The translations under genes and the position numbers were made by a program. A stretch of 64,000 nucleotides of DNA from Rhipicephalus microplus (taxonomy: Eukaryota > Arthropoda > Arachnida > Ixodida > Ixodidae): assembly GCF_043290135.1 (NCBI RefSeq), contig NC_134704.1, positions 22,969,501-23,033,500 on the forward strand. The letters run 5' to 3'. Below the pieces are notes generated by a model, which worked only from the letters and a program-made list of their open reading frames with translations, searched no databases and was not told where the DNA came from. The first letter of the stretch is position 1; each line of letters opens with the position of its first letter. This document shows, one piece after another, positions 11,401 to 23,451 of this stretch.

Positions 11401-13355
11401 GTGACAAATTTGTAAAAATAGCTTATTGACTACAACGTGTGTACCTGCAGGTCAAAGCCGATGGCTCGGTTTCAGCAATGGCAAACACACTTCGAGGTTA
11501 TCGAAATGCGAAAAAAAGATAATCTTGCACGCACTCACAATCGGGTGTACGTAAAGAACATCCACTTATCATAATCATAGATCTCTTTTCCTGAAACTTA
11601 CTGAAGATCTCCGCTAAGACGTGTTTTATGATAATTTTGTAGCCTTGTCACGAAGAACGTCAGAAATCAACCTTTTTTTTCATGAGCCTGAAAATTATCC
11701 ACCGGAACGTAGGCTTCAAATGATCAGTCGTCCCCGTGGCTGACTCCAACTTTCGAGTAATGACTACGTTGCACGACAGCCAATAACATATCTAGCTAAT
11801 AAAACGCGATGCAAAAAGTTAAGTCTGGTCACATCGTGGTCAGAAGATCGCGCGAACTTGGGCACCTACAGGAGTCATAGACTGAAATGCGAGGTCCTTT
11901 CGTCTTTTATTCTTTAGTGTTCTTAGTGTAACGACTGCTATTTCTAATCGCTCGTGATAATCAAACTATTTATCTAAAAAACTGACCACTAAAGGTAATG
12001 TTAGCTCTCGTGTAAGAGTTCGAGTAAAAATTACACCGATAAGCAACGAGCCATTAAAAGAAGCTACGTTCATTACGTATCCCTAAATTTTCGGATCCCA
12101 ACAACATGCATTGATAGTAGGCGCGAGTGGTCTGACGAAACCGTGCATGCGCTAAGCTCTTCGGACGGAAGAATGACCTGCAAACAATTGTTCTCGTTGT
12201 TCGCTTTTGTTGTGAAGCAACAGTCTTCACGCGCCGATGTCGTATCTCATCTTCCCATCATTATCTTGCTTCACTTTTTTTTTCTTGTGTCTTGTCAGCG
12301 AGTTGGGGGAAGTGGGGAGGGGGCAGATTCGTTAGTGGGGTGACTGGACGGATCCGCCGAGTCGAAACAAAAGGTGATTCTTGCGGGGCATGGACCACCC
12401 GGTAGCAGCGCTTTGCTGCTTCCGAACCCGGTCGCACAATGGCCTCGACTCGCGAAGCAGTGAGCTAGCCCTGCATGGTGCGATCGGACAAGCTTCCCTT
12501 CCGGCACTTTCTCCGCTGTTGAAAGGGTTGCGAAAGAGGGATTTACTACTTCCAGAATTGGAAGGAACAGCCGCTGCAGCGCTAACGCCTTTCATGTTCG
12601 CGTCGTTCGTTTATCATTTAACGTAGCAACGGTTCCTGCTTGTACTTCACCCTCATTGGCAGTCCACTAGCCATGGCGTTGTTCTGCTGAGCTCCAGGTC
12701 GCAGGTTTGGTGAAACGAGTTTCAAAATTGTTCACGCAATTTTTTTAACAGAGTCTTGATGAAGAACTTCAAGTTATGGAAGTCCCCCAATACACAGAGT
12801 TTGTCATAATCAAACGGTAATTCACTGCTTGAGCCTCTCGTAGCGAGGAATAAAATTCTTAAGTGAACAATGATGTACTAATTACAACGCTTTTCTCGCG
12901 GAGTTGTGTGCACAATGCGATAGAGATACTATGCATTAGCCACTGTCCTATAGTTTAGCACACAACTTTTGCGCGCCATGTTGAGACTTTGATTTACTTC
13001 TTAGTGTGGCCAATTACGATGCGAATGGCTATGTAGCACCACGCTGTCTAATTCGGAGAGAATGATAACAGCGGATGAGACAAATGGAAAAGGAAATTAT
13101 TGGAAGTTCATTTAAACCCGAGAAATTCCAGAAGCAACCATAATTAAATAGAAGGCTATGATCATTTACAGGACTGGAATATGGAATCTGGAATGTGGAA
13201 TCTGAAGTCGGAGGCATGGCTTCCAGCTTTGGTGACTCTTCCGCCGAAACTACTTGGTGGTAAATTACAAAATTGCACCTGCTATAATTGCCAGGGTACG
13301 TCGATGAAATTGAAAAACTAGAATAGACGTTTGAAAAAAATCTTTTAATGCTTTG
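11401..13355. other. Intergenic, no supported gene
   Basis: Mostly AT-rich sequence with short frames. A more GC-rich patch at 12340-12600 has open frames on both strands but no recognisable domain or splice pattern. Confidence 0.5.
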
Positions 13356-14262
13356 GCGCAGGTGCGTAGCCAGAATTTTTTTTCGGGAGAGTGGATCGGG
13401 AGCACCATTTAGATCGCAGGCCGACAGATGTGGTCGACTGACATTCTGGGCTCTGTATGTCATGGTAAAAAAAATCACAGCATATCCACGTAGTGAATGA
13501 TGATGAGTGGAGCAAAGCGTCCGTCCATCCGCCCGCCCGTCCGTCCGTCCGTCCGTCCGTCCGTCCATCCGTCTGTATGTATGCACGTATGTATGTATGT
13601 ATGTATGTATGTATGTATGTATGTATGTATGTATGTATGTATGTATGTATGTATGTATGTATGTATGTATGTACGCATGCATGTATGTACGCATGCATGT
13701 ATGTACGCATGCATGTATGTACGCATGCATGTATGTATATATGTATGTACGTACGCATGCATGTATGCATGCATGCATGCATGTATGTATCTATGCATGT
13801 ATGCATGCATGCATGCATGCATGTATGTATGTATGTATGTATGTATGTATGTATGTATGTATGTATGTATGTATGTATGTATGTATGTATGTATGTATGT
13901 ATGTATGTATGTATGTATGTATGTATGTATGTATGTATGTATGTATGTATGTATGTATGTATGTATGTATGTATGTATGTACGTATGTATGCATGTATGT
14001 ATGTATGTACGTACGTATGCATGTATGTATGTATGTATGTACGTACGTACGCACGTATGCATGCATGCATGTATGTATGTATGTATGTATGTATGTATGT
14101 ATGTATGTATGTATGTATGTATGTATGTATGTATATGCTGTACTTGGTATACGCCGGAGGGATGGACTGCCATAGACAATAAGGAGCTTCGCCCCTAATT
14201 TCAAGGGAGGGGGGGAGGCACGGGCCTGGTGTGCCATTCCGCTGGCTACGCCACTGCTTGGG
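13356..14262. mobile_element. TIR-type MITE split by a giant tetranucleotide array
   Basis: The left end reads 'CAGGTGCGTAGCCAGAA' and the right end 'CTGGCTACGCCACTG'. These are near-perfect inverted repeats of a CAGTGGCGTAGCCAG terminus. Fragments with the same G-rich interior occur at about 15390-15590 and 37130-37316. The middle is filled by a (CCGT)n then (ATGT)n array. No transposase is present, so it would have been moved in trans. Confidence 0.6.
13525..14132 (+). repeat. (CCGT)n/(ATGT)n microsatellite, about 600 bp
   Basis: A short CCGT tract (about 13529-13570) passes into a long ATGT array, interrupted by regularly spaced GCATGCATGTATGTAC variants around 13675-13800 and 13980-14070. 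The array opens all frames, giving spurious Tyr-Val-Cys-Met proteins. Confidence 0.95.
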
Positions 14263-15059
14263 CATACGCGTTCGCTTGATGGCGGCAGCGTAGAGGCGAG
14301 ACGTAGAGCAGCGGGACCTACTGATAATGGTCGCCAAGGCACTGCGTACCAATTTTTTGTTTATTTGTTTGTTTCAAGCTTCCTCTGCCCACACATATCT
14401 CTACACGTGCTTCAGGTCCGTCTATTAGTACAGTGGACGGGTACTCGACAGCTGTGACGTGAGGATATGTGCGACTTCGAGAATGAACGTGAAGAGGCTA
14501 CCAACTTCTGCGAAATGACGAGCGAGACGTTAGGACAGATTTACGCGGTGTACATAATGCCAATGCGGGGCTCTTCGCGACTCGCAAGGTTCTTCTTCGC
14601 CAGTCCGTTTCGCCGGGTCACTCCGTCCACTCAAGGTGCGCGTTAGACCTTGGCTTCAATCGGATGCCTCGAAAGCCCGAGCAGAATGGCACTCGTGTCT
14701 CTTCGCTCGGCTTTCGGGCTGACTGCTTTGATGCCTGACCTCTTCGAGGGCATTGCGTGCTCGTTCCAAATGTGAAGAGCGTTATAGGAAAGCGGCTCTA
14801 ATGCTCGCTCGTTGCGGACGAGTGCATGGTGCGCGCTTTCGCTTGTCACATTTCGCGTTATGTGCATTAGTTTCATCACGAAACTTCGGATGCTTGTGCT
14901 CAAGATCTGAATGGTATTCGCAGTATTGCGAATGCACATGGATCAGGCCAAGGTTCGATTTGAATCAACCTTGCTAGTTTTTCTATCCTATGGCTAGCTG
15001 ATGGAGCTTGGCTTAATTTGCGCATTAGCTTGTGCATTTGCGTTTGCTTGGTTAGGTTT
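14263..15059. other. Intergenic, nothing recognised
   Basis: Unique-looking sequence without a supported exon or repeat end. Confidence 0.45.
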
Positions 15060-15097
<38 letters not shown>

Positions 15098-15208
15098 GTG
15101 CGCGCGTGCGTGTGCGTGTGTGCGTGTGTGCGTGTGTGTGTGCGTGTGTGCGTGTGTGTGTGCGTGTGTGTGTGCGTGTGTGTGTGTGTGCATGCGTGTG
15201 TGTGTGTT
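15060..15208 (+). repeat. (GT)n/(GTGTGC)n microsatellite
   Basis: An imperfect GT-rich array with interspersed GC steps spans about 150 bp. It makes the Cys-Val frames seen around it meaningless. Confidence 0.95.
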
Positions 15209-15384
15209 TTCACTTGCACCGGCACACGCACAGACACAAACGATTAATGTGTTTAAAAATCTTGAAGAATCCTTCTCGTTTCCTTCATGCAGAAACTCAT
15301 GACATAAAAATCAGGTATAACTTAGTTTTCCAGCTTACTCACGACCAGAAATTTAGGATCACATTTCTGGTGTCTGAATAGCCT

Positions 15385-15590
15385 TACCAGCAAGTCCGTG
15401 CTCAGAATTTTTTTTTCTTGGGGGGTTGGGGGTAGGAGGGTGACACTTGTCTAATACCCTGACTATTTGGGGAGAAAACCTATTGTATTATTTATTTCTG
15501 CTAAAAAAACATTGTCCATCAAAATTTTGGGAGAGGGGGAAAAGGAAGGAAGCTAGGGGGGGTGCCACTATTGGATGTAGGCCTGCTTAC
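15385..15590. mobile_element. Degenerate MITE fragment
   Basis: 'TCAGAATTTTTTTTTCTTGG' and the following G-rich stretch resemble the interior next to the left end of the 13356 MITE. A matching right terminus was not found. Confidence 0.4.
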
Positions 15591-16920
15591 CGGTATAATC
15601 GCGCTCCAGCAGCCCAACCGCAGAATGCAACACTGTATGACGTTGGCCTTCAAGAGTGCCATCAGTGATTATCCACTGGACACGTTGGACCTTGTGGTGT
15701 CACGCTCGAGCTCCTCGACCTTTATTAGAACTGTGCAGTGAAAAAGGCGTCAGGCATGTGCATCTCGCTTCATTAGATTGCAGTGACAGTAAGCTTAGGG
15801 ATGGAAACCTTCGCACGGTATTTCGACTGTAACGTGCCTACATTTGAGCCTTAGCCAACGCCGTCTGCGACATTGAAGCGCTGTTCATAATGGCTCGGGG
15901 TTGTCATCTCAATCTCACCTTTGAAGGCGGCATGAGTTCGTAGGCGGCGTGACTGCTTGACATGCGACAGTGACTTGCCAGTAAACTGAGCTCTCCCTTC
16001 AAGAGCGCTATTATAATTATCAAAATAGCGTTTTAAAAATTCCTAATGATGCACCACTAGACCATGCAGACAGAGACTAATTTGTCGTCGTTAACTCCAG
16101 ATAACTGTCATTCGAAGCAAGATGTCTGTGATGTGTTTATTAAATAATTTATTTATTTATTTATTTATTTATTTATTTGCAACGCGATGTTGTGGGAGGC
16201 CAGGGGGGAAAAGCTGATACAAACAGCTTGAGGGTGTCCTGGCCACCATACACGTGCTACAGCGTAAAAGATGGCAACAAAGGAAAAACAAAAATGAAAA
16301 AAAAAAGAACGGGAAAATGAAATGTACACATAATACATTGTAGATGAATATCCTTCATGCAAAAAAATATGTACACAAGATATATTGTGCAAGACTATCC
16401 TTCAAGCGAAAAAGAAAAGGACGGTGTTATTTATGAGGCATATTCATGTTAGTGGTATTGTGGTGAAAATTTTTTGTAATTCATAAAGTGGAATGTTGAG
16501 CCAGTTGGTACAATATAATGGGGAAATATATGAGCGCACAAGGTAGAAGGAAGGAAGCACTTGACAGAAAAGACGCTCAACTTACAACTGAACTTTTATT
16601 AGAAAACATTCATCGCACGAAAACATAGAAACGCGCAGGCGCAACCAACTCCAAGATGCCACCCTCCCCCCCCCCCCCCCCAAAAAAAAAAGGTATGTTT
16701 ATCTATTTTAACAGCTCAAAAAACACTCCTCTTTTTCACCTATTGCTACCGAAAGAACACTGATACACGTGCTTGCGTTCGCCCTAATCTGTTCTGCTTC
16801 CGTGATTTCTCTGGTCATTCTGAGTTTAGATTTCTCAGGTCAATCTGAGTGTACCTCTATAAATGAGGTTTCCCGAATGCTAAAAAGCTGCTTTTTGCTG
16901 ATTCTATTCAATAAAGCTGA
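15591..16920. other. Intergenic with simple repeats
   Basis: Contains a (TTTA)n run at 16142-16180 and a poly-C/poly-A junction at about 16666-16691. No exon is supported. Sequence near 16570-16660 looks repeat-like, but I could not assign it. Confidence 0.45.
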
Positions 16921-16967
16921 GAGCGTGAACCGAAGCATTTGTTGACCAAATGCTTCCGTTCACGCTC
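16921..16967. repeat. 21-bp-arm hairpin with 5-nt loop
   Basis: GAGCGTGAACCGAAGCATTT(G) pairs with the downstream arm at 16947-16967 with a single mismatch. AATAAAG lies just upstream and a TATATAAAGG-type TATA box (about 16975-16984) just downstream. Its nature is unknown. Confidence 0.8.
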
Positions 16968-18064
16968 CGAATCGAACTATATAAAGGACGAGTTTCCGCT
17001 GCTATCATATCTCATCGCTGGGTCCTTGCACGTTTAGGCGCACACAAGAATCATTGCTGCTGCATATGCAGCATAACCTACGATACACTTGGCAGCATCC
17101 TATTGCGTAAACAAAAGCAGTAGCCTTGGCGTCAACTTATCGACGTCTTTGCTTTCACAAAATGCCAAATCGATTCGCCCTATCAGCTGAAAATTAAGCC
17201 TCTTTGCCAGTTTATGGTCAGACCAATTAGGCTTCACCCTCTTGCGAAATGTTTATCGGCATGCGGTAGACCTTCAACGATTTTTTCTATGACATCTGAC
17301 TGGAAGTTAGCAAGCGTCTCCATTAGCGTTCACGGGCGGCCTACAAGCTGTCAGAAACCCTTCACTTTGTTTCTTGCAGTGGGCGCAGAGGTTCCTTCAA
17401 TGACCGGGAGTCCGATTCTTACTTAAGAGTCCAGTGTTTGACCCCGTCCAGAGCGCTCGTTCGGCGAAAGGGCGACCTGCAAAGCGGAAATGGCCGTCAA
17501 TGCCTTGTGTTCGTATGAATGGTAGGCGTGCCGGTGGACGGTGATTGACCAGTCGACGTCCTTGGCGTGAGTTGGAAGGGGGGGGGGGGGGAGTGGGCTA
17601 TGGCTACCAGTTGTCGTTAGGTGAACGCCCAACGAGGCATACTGCCTCCTATCCGATCCATGGGAATCGGCCTCTGCAGCATGTCTCTTATCGGGGACTC
17701 CAAAAAAGTGAAGGAAAATTACGTACAGTTCTTATTTTCAGATCTTAGATAGAGAGAAATGCATCCCATCATGAAAACGCATTAACAAATTTTGTGTGAA
17801 TTCCTAGGTTTCTTGAATAGTGTAATGAAACGTCATTGAACAAGGATCGTAAATAGTGCCAGCGTTCCGACAAGCAGACTCGCTTTTTACACCTTGCATC
17901 TGCGTCCTTTTTAACAGGGACAGGTAATGTCGCTTTAACTCGTTGCACTTGCATTTAGAGCGTAATACAAGTCGTCCCAACCACGCAACGTGTCACAATT
18001 GTTCACCATCACGGAGTAGCAGGAATGGGCATTCTTTACTAAACTCGAGTTTTCGTTCCATGGC
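16968..18064. other. Unassigned region downstream of the hairpin
   Basis: The CTATATAAAGG box could be a plus-strand promoter, but no convincing first exon with a donor follows it. A poly-G run lies at 17579-17591. No protein family was recognised. Confidence 0.35.
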
Positions 18065-18185
18065 TAATCATCATAATCATTGTTATCAGCCTGGTTTAGT
18101 CCACTGCAGGACGAAGGCCTCTCCTACTGATCTTCATGTTACCTTATCCTGTGCGAGGATTCCATTTTATCCCTGCGAACTTGGG
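18065..18185 (-). mobile_element. RTE-clade LINE 3' end fragment
   Basis: On the plus strand 'ATCAGCCTGGTTTAGTCCAC' and 'GCAGGACGAAGGCCTCTCC' match the reversed RTE 3' end seen at 7794 onward and, in plus orientation, at 57479-57662. Only the tail is retained. Confidence 0.65.
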
Positions 18186-19228
18186 TAAGGTAGCAAGAAA
18201 CGGTTATCAACAAAAAAGGCTTTTTGTCAAACCTTGCCAGGTGACAAGGTGATAAAGTGCCGTTTGCGCACTGTTCCCATCTGGATATTGCTCAAGCAGC
18301 CAATCGGGGGCGGAGTAGTCTCGTGGCTGCATTATTGAATATAGCGTGTAAGAACAGGCGTGTGTACTGGCATCGGGGAAGGGGGGTGGGTTTATGCAAT
18401 GTGGGGCTGCTTCCCCCCCTTAATCACATGAGAAGGGGGTGAGGGCGCTGCTACAAACCTTCACCTCCCCTACCCACCCCCCCTTAAGGAGAACTCTGCG
18501 AACGCCTTATGCGCGTAAGCATTTTCGAAAGAATCATCAGGCGTCGAGATGGTTGTTCGGCGAGAGAGAAGGAAATACAAGGCCGGTATCCCACCGGCGC
18601 ATCGTTTGTGGGCGTCATGGAGGTCTTTCGCTCTTTGTGTTGGTCACTTTGTACCGTTTCCTTTTGTCTTCAATTGTTGTCTTTTAGTCACGAAGCGCAG
18701 ACCTCTTTCGCGGACGGACCATCGTGTCGTGGCCCGTGGAAGAGCCAGGAAGTGCTCAGAAGGATGGCATTTCAAAAGAGTGCACGCGAGTTCTTTGAAA
18801 TGGTGTTCGGACGAACGGTGGTCGGTGCGGTCGTGAAACCACTGCCGGAGCGCAAGTGGGTTACTTTTTTCTTCAACCGGAAGAAAAAAACACACACGCA
18901 AACTAAGAAGTAAAAAAGAACTTCTCAAATCTAGAAGAGAAACAGAAGCGGTTGGAATCAGTCTAGGGCAGGAAACAATCTTGGACGCTTTTCACGCCGC
19001 GACGAAAGTGAAACGATACTGCCTGGATAAAGAAAAGGCTACAGGCGCGTTTCGCGAATCTCGCACGCTCTTCCGTCTAAACGTTACCACACGGTTAGCG
19101 GACGTCATTTCCTGAGGATTGCGCTTTTTTTATTTCACTGACGCGAAGCTCTATTACGGTGACAGTGGGGGCCAACAAAATCGAAGTACGAGAACGAACG
19201 GAAAACGCGATTTCGCAATAAACGTATA
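18186..19228. other. Intergenic, nothing recognised
   Basis: G-rich patches at 18310-18490 and unassigned frames, the longest 134 codons on the plus strand at 18509. No domain or intron signals were recognised. Confidence 0.4.
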
Positions 19229-19660
19229 CCCGTCATGGTGGTCTGGTTATGGTGCTCTATTGACGACCTGAAGGTCGTCGGTTCGAATCCCGGCCGTGTA
19301 GGCTGCATTTAGGAGAAGGCGAAAATGTTCGTGACCTGTGTACTTGATTGATTGATATATGGGGTTTAACGTCCCAAAACCACCATATGATTATGAGAGA
19401 CGCCGTAGTGGAGGGCTCCGGAAATTTCGACCACCTGGGGTTCTTTAACGTGCACCCAAATCTGAGCACACGGGCCTACAACATTTCCGCCTCCATCGGA
19501 AATGCAGCCGCCGCAGCCGGGATTTGAACCCGCGACCTGCGGGTCAGCAGCCGAGTACCTTAGCCACTAGACCACCGCGACGGGGCATGGCCTGTGTACT
19601 TCGCTTTAGGTGTACGCTAAAGAGCCCATCCCCTGCTTCACTGCCGCGGATTTGTATTAA
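19229..19660 (+). mobile_element. Older divergent tRNA-derived SINE, split by a younger SINE
   Basis: The left part (19229-19345) has a tRNA-like head with 'GGTTCGAATCCCGGCC' and 'GAAAATGTTC'. The right part resumes at 19602 with 'GGTGTACGCTAAAGAGCCC', a diverged version of the family's 'GGTGCACGTTAAAGAACCC'. A minus-strand SINE is inserted between them with a perfect 11-bp duplication. Confidence 0.75.
19346..19590 (-). mobile_element. Ruka-like SINE with 11-bp target-site duplication
   Basis: A near-complete minus-strand copy with the tail read as 'TTGATTGATATATGGGG' and the tRNA-like head at 19500-19590. CCTGTGTACTT occurs at 19335-19345 and again at 19591-19601 and flanks the copy exactly. 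Confidence 0.92.
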
Positions 19661-19664
19661 CTTA

Positions 19665-19772
19665 CACCCTCGAGGTTCTTTAAAGTGCACCTAGATCTGA
19701 GCACACGGGTGTTCTTAGCATTTAGTACCCGTCGAAATGCTGCCCCCGTGGCCGGGACTCGAACCCATGCTT
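19665..19772 (-). mobile_element. SINE head/body fragment
   Basis: 'TTCTTTAAAGTGCACCTAG', 'GAGCACACGGGTG' and 'GGCCGGGACTCGAACCC' are reversed SINE body and head motifs. The copy is diverged and truncated. Confidence 0.65.
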
Positions 19773-20261
19773 TCAAGCCCAGCAGAAGGACGCAGTCTGT
19801 CAGAACAGCTTATTTACGTAGGCATTAAACATGTGCTTTTTTTTTTAATGTTAAGTAGACAAAAAAAAAAGGTACGCGGGCACAGAATGGGAACACTTTC
19901 GCTCTCGCTCGAGTGATCTCTTAAAGGCCGCACAGCTCGCCTTTGCCGTACGTCAGCCGTTCACTAACAGTCGACACGTTTTCGCGCTTAGATTTCCCGA
20001 GTCGCGCTGAATATATTACGCGCCCTGTTTCCCGGAGTGACTTTAGAAGCGATGAATGCAGCGTTTCAGTTCCGCATGTCGCGTTAAACCGCTATTTGCG
20101 ACTACCTAATGTTCGTCGCTTTGCGCGTACTTTCACAGCAGGCTTGGTTGCGTTTAATGGAAGATGCTCAAGTCACGTTTCAATATATTCCTTCAATGCG
20201 ACCTTATACAAGGCGCTGCTATGTTACTTTTTTTGCATGCGTTTTTTAAAGGTTAACTAAT

Positions 20262-20492
20262 TATACTTTTTAGTGTTTTATGTCCAAAAACCATGATATG
20301 GACGCCGTAGTGGATGGCTTCGGAAATAACGACAATTTGGTGCTCTTTAACGTGCACCAATTCGGTTACGTTCTTTACACGAGCCTCTAGCGTATTGTCT
20401 CCATTGAAAGGTGGCCGCTGCAGCAGGTATTCGATTTCACGACCTTCGAGTCAACAGCTCAAGCTTATATAACCAGTATGCCACCATGGCGG
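20262..20492 (-). mobile_element. Degenerate Ruka-like SINE
   Basis: The order of motifs is preserved in reverse ('GACGCCGTAGTGGATGGCTT', 'CTCTTTAACGTGCACC', 'ATGCCACCATGGCGGG') with many substitutions, which suggests an old copy. Confidence 0.7.
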
Positions 20493-21413
20493 GTTTAAGG
20501 AGACACTAATCAAAACTCATGATTACTGAACAGTACACGGAAAGCAGTAGATTATAGGCCTGAATATCAATATGCATGAAACTAAAGTAATATACAACAG
20601 TCTCGGCAGAGAGCAGCGCTTTTCGATATGTGGCCAGACATTGAAAGTCGTAAACGAATACGTATACTTAGGGCAAGTAGTAACATGGTAGCGGCCTTTG
20701 CCTGACAATGGGCGTAGTCACGATCACGATGATGATGAGGGGTAAGAAACAGAAATCTCATGTTCCCCGTATTAGTAAATTATTCTTTCGCAACACCAAA
20801 ATCACCGTGTGTATCTCGAAAAGAAAGACGGTCGGTAAGCGGGAAAACACGCAAATATATAATGGTATAGCGGCGACACCCCCTTGGCACGGTCGCAAGA
20901 TGTCGCCGATTGACGGCTTTTACTAGGGCTTACGTACTTCCTGGTTGGTAGAAATTAAAGATACTGTTCTTTTAAAAGGCCAGAGGCTTCGCATATCAAG
21001 TTTCAAGAAATTTCTTGGGGCCATTATTGCCAAAATACGAAACGCAAACATTGAAATCAATGACATCACGCGGGGATAATTCCGCGCGAAATTTTAAAAA
21101 TTAGACATTGACCTACACATGCTGCTGTGTTAATAACTCGAATTTAACAATATTAAAGTTTTCAGAGTAAAAATTGTTAACTTAAAGTGAGTGTCTAACT
21201 AAAGTGGGAAAGTGAATGTCCCTTTAGGTGCAGAGCTTCAACACGTAACCATTTAGGTCAAGTGACGATCATGGTAGCATAGGTTGTTCGGCAAGTTAGT
21301 AAATTATGGTGAGCCCAAATGGCGCGAAAAAATGCAGGACAGGCATATGCGCTTGTCTTGTAGATTTGTTTGAATTTAAGGCTCGTTTTTTTCGTTTGGT
21401 ACCCTATTATGAG
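20493..21413. other. Intergenic, nothing recognised
   Basis: AT-rich sequence without supported exons. Confidence 0.45.
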
Positions 21414-21515
21414 AACTAACAGACAATGATACAAGGAAAGTATAGGAGATGATATTAAAACTAATTACTTCTCATAACTTTGCCTATACTTTCCTTATAT
21501 CGTTGTCTGTTAGTT
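21414..21515. repeat. Inverted repeat with 33-bp arms
   Basis: The arms at 21414-21446 and 21483-21515 are reverse complements with two mismatches ('CCTATACTTTCCTT ... GTCTGTTAGTT'). The motif 'CCCCTATACTTTCC' also ends the tRNA-derived repeat at 32913-33070. The two arms may therefore be opposed tails of that family. Confidence 0.7.
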
Positions 21516-22273
21516 GTCAATGATCTCCGTATGAACTGTCTTTCCATGAAGTCACGGCTGAGATAATCTAGGTAGAACAAAAAAAACTTCAGTTTTGCAC
21601 AAATTCCAGGTCATGTTCCGGAAACAGCGGAAACTGTCAGACGTTTCTTCTTTCCTTAATCCGTATCAGCTGAATATCAGCGAACTGCAACATTGTCCTA
21701 ACTTCAACACTCCTCCGCTATCTCTTGTCGCCCATTTTTACCACGTTTGTTTTTATTTTGTCTCTCCCACACCAGAACGTTGGCCTCCCTGTCTTACAGC
21801 CTAATATAACCAGCATGGCCAAGGGGTCCGTGCTATATACCGCACTTAACCACGCAACGTTACACTCTTACGAACGCAATCTGCCTCCGTTAGCGGTAAC
21901 TCGGTGTCACTATCAACTACCTCACTTTTTTTTTTTTTACGCCCTGAAACTCTCGCCCTCTGTGAGGAACCAGCCGGCATGCTCTGTGTGTGGGGTGATG
22001 CACATCGCTGTCGACGAAGGCAACAACAACAACAACAACAAAAAGAAGAAGACACAATCCTGCGTGGTCGGCCACATTGCAGGCCATCACGAACGCGGAA
22101 AACAAAAGAAATAAATGTAGAGCGCCCGGTATCTCCCCGCGTCTTTCGTCTCGTTGCCGCCCTCCTGGAAATACTGCGACCCACAGATGGCAGGTGCGCG
22201 GCGGCACTTCTACCGAGACGATAACGATTAACGGACAAGCTCCGCATGCATTTGCATTCGGCATTGCTTCAAT

Positions 22274-22278
<5 letters not shown>
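21516..22278. other. Intergenic, nothing recognised
   Basis: Contains a short (CAA)n run near 22022-22044. Frames of up to 133 codons at 21846-22264 have no family resemblance and overlap on both strands. Confidence 0.45.

Positions 22279-22363
<85 letters not shown>
22279..22363. repeat. (AT)n microsatellite
   Basis: An uninterrupted AT array of about 85 bp. Confidence 0.97.
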
Positions 22364-22364
<1 letters not shown>

Positions 22365-22911
22365 CTACCTCCTTCCCTCTTGTTCCTTCTCTCCCACTAT
22401 CTATCTCACTCCACGATGTGTTTCTTGACTGAATGTATCTCTGAGAAAGGAAGTCCCCGCCGGCCCACATTCAGGTGAACGGTCGATATATTCCTTTAGA
22501 CCACCACCTGCACAAACTTGGTGGTATTCTGAGCATGTTTCAAGTGACATCAGAGCTTCTTCGAGCACTGTCCACATTACATCGAAGCGCCCCGTATTGC
22601 AACATGCGGCAGCTCACACCAGGTTACACAACTAACCCGCACGCAAGGGTATACGACACAAGCGACACTCAGCGTTTGTTTCGCGCCTTTGTGTGCGTGT
22701 TCTTTGTGTAACCTGGTATGCGCTGCCATATGATGTCTTATCAACTAGCCTACATGCCGATACGTTTTGAGCAAATTTATTCTAATTGATAAGCTTCAAT
22801 ATTAATAAATGTAGCCGGGTGATCAGGTGTTCACTTATCGACATGATATTGCGCGACAAAAGAATCACCACACACTGCAGAACACGAAAAGTTCACTGTG
22901 TTTGACTGTAC
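22364..22911. other. Intergenic, nothing recognised
   Basis: No exon or repeat family recognised. Confidence 0.45.
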
Positions 22912-23100
22912 TGCAATCCGCTGATTGCGGTAGCGAATCCCGGCCGAGGCAGCCGCATTTCGATTGGGGGGAAACGCTACAAGCCCGTGTGCTTAGGTTT
23001 ATGTGCGCGTTAAAGAACCCCAAGTATATAGTTGAATTTTTCGGAGCCCTTCACTGTAGCATGTCACATAATCATGTCATGGTTTCGGCACGTGAAACCC
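22912..23100 (+). mobile_element. Partial SINE
   Basis: Contains a decayed head ('GCGAATCCCGGCC') and body ('GTGCGCGTTAAAGAACCCC'). The start of the tRNA-like head is missing. Confidence 0.7.
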
Positions 23101-23451
23101 TGACAGTTATTACAGTTATGAACAGTTATACGGGGACGCTTTCTTGTCTTTTGTCTCATGATCCGTTTTCTGGCTCTACATGTGTCATCTAGAAGTTTTG
23201 GGCGGGATTTTTGATGTGGACAGCCCTTATTTATTTATTTTTACTAGTTCAACACGTCTAGAGAAAGTATTGTTTGGCAGCACGCACAGCATGCTTTTTC
23301 AGATCAGAACGATGAAGAAGCGAAGTTATAAGTATGACCCACGTATACTGCGGCCACATTATCAATAACAGCCACAAATACGCAGCATACGAAAATATTA
23401 GCAGATCAGTTAAGCGGCAACCCACACATTGCGGGGCAATGCATGAAAAGT

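Noticed and set aside
13520..14140. CRISPR-like spaced repeats
   Set aside because: Periodic GCATGCATGTATGTAC variants are part of the microsatellite, without unique spacers. The sequence is a eukaryotic genome.
13029..14352. Open frames of 180-335 codons encoding Tyr-Ile-His-Thr or Met-Tyr-Val-Cys repeats
   Set aside because: They are translations of the (ATGT)n microsatellite, open in every frame and on both strands.
14484..14495. Another ATGAAC micro-exon (ATGAAC|GTGAAG)
   Set aside because: The donor is poor, codon 3 is missing, and there is no TATA box at the expected distance.
15001..15381. Cys-Val-rich frame
   Set aside because: Produced by the GT-rich microsatellite.
18509..18913. 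134-codon plus-strand frame
   Set aside because: No family resemblance, no promoter or splice pattern, and overlapping frames of similar length on both strands.
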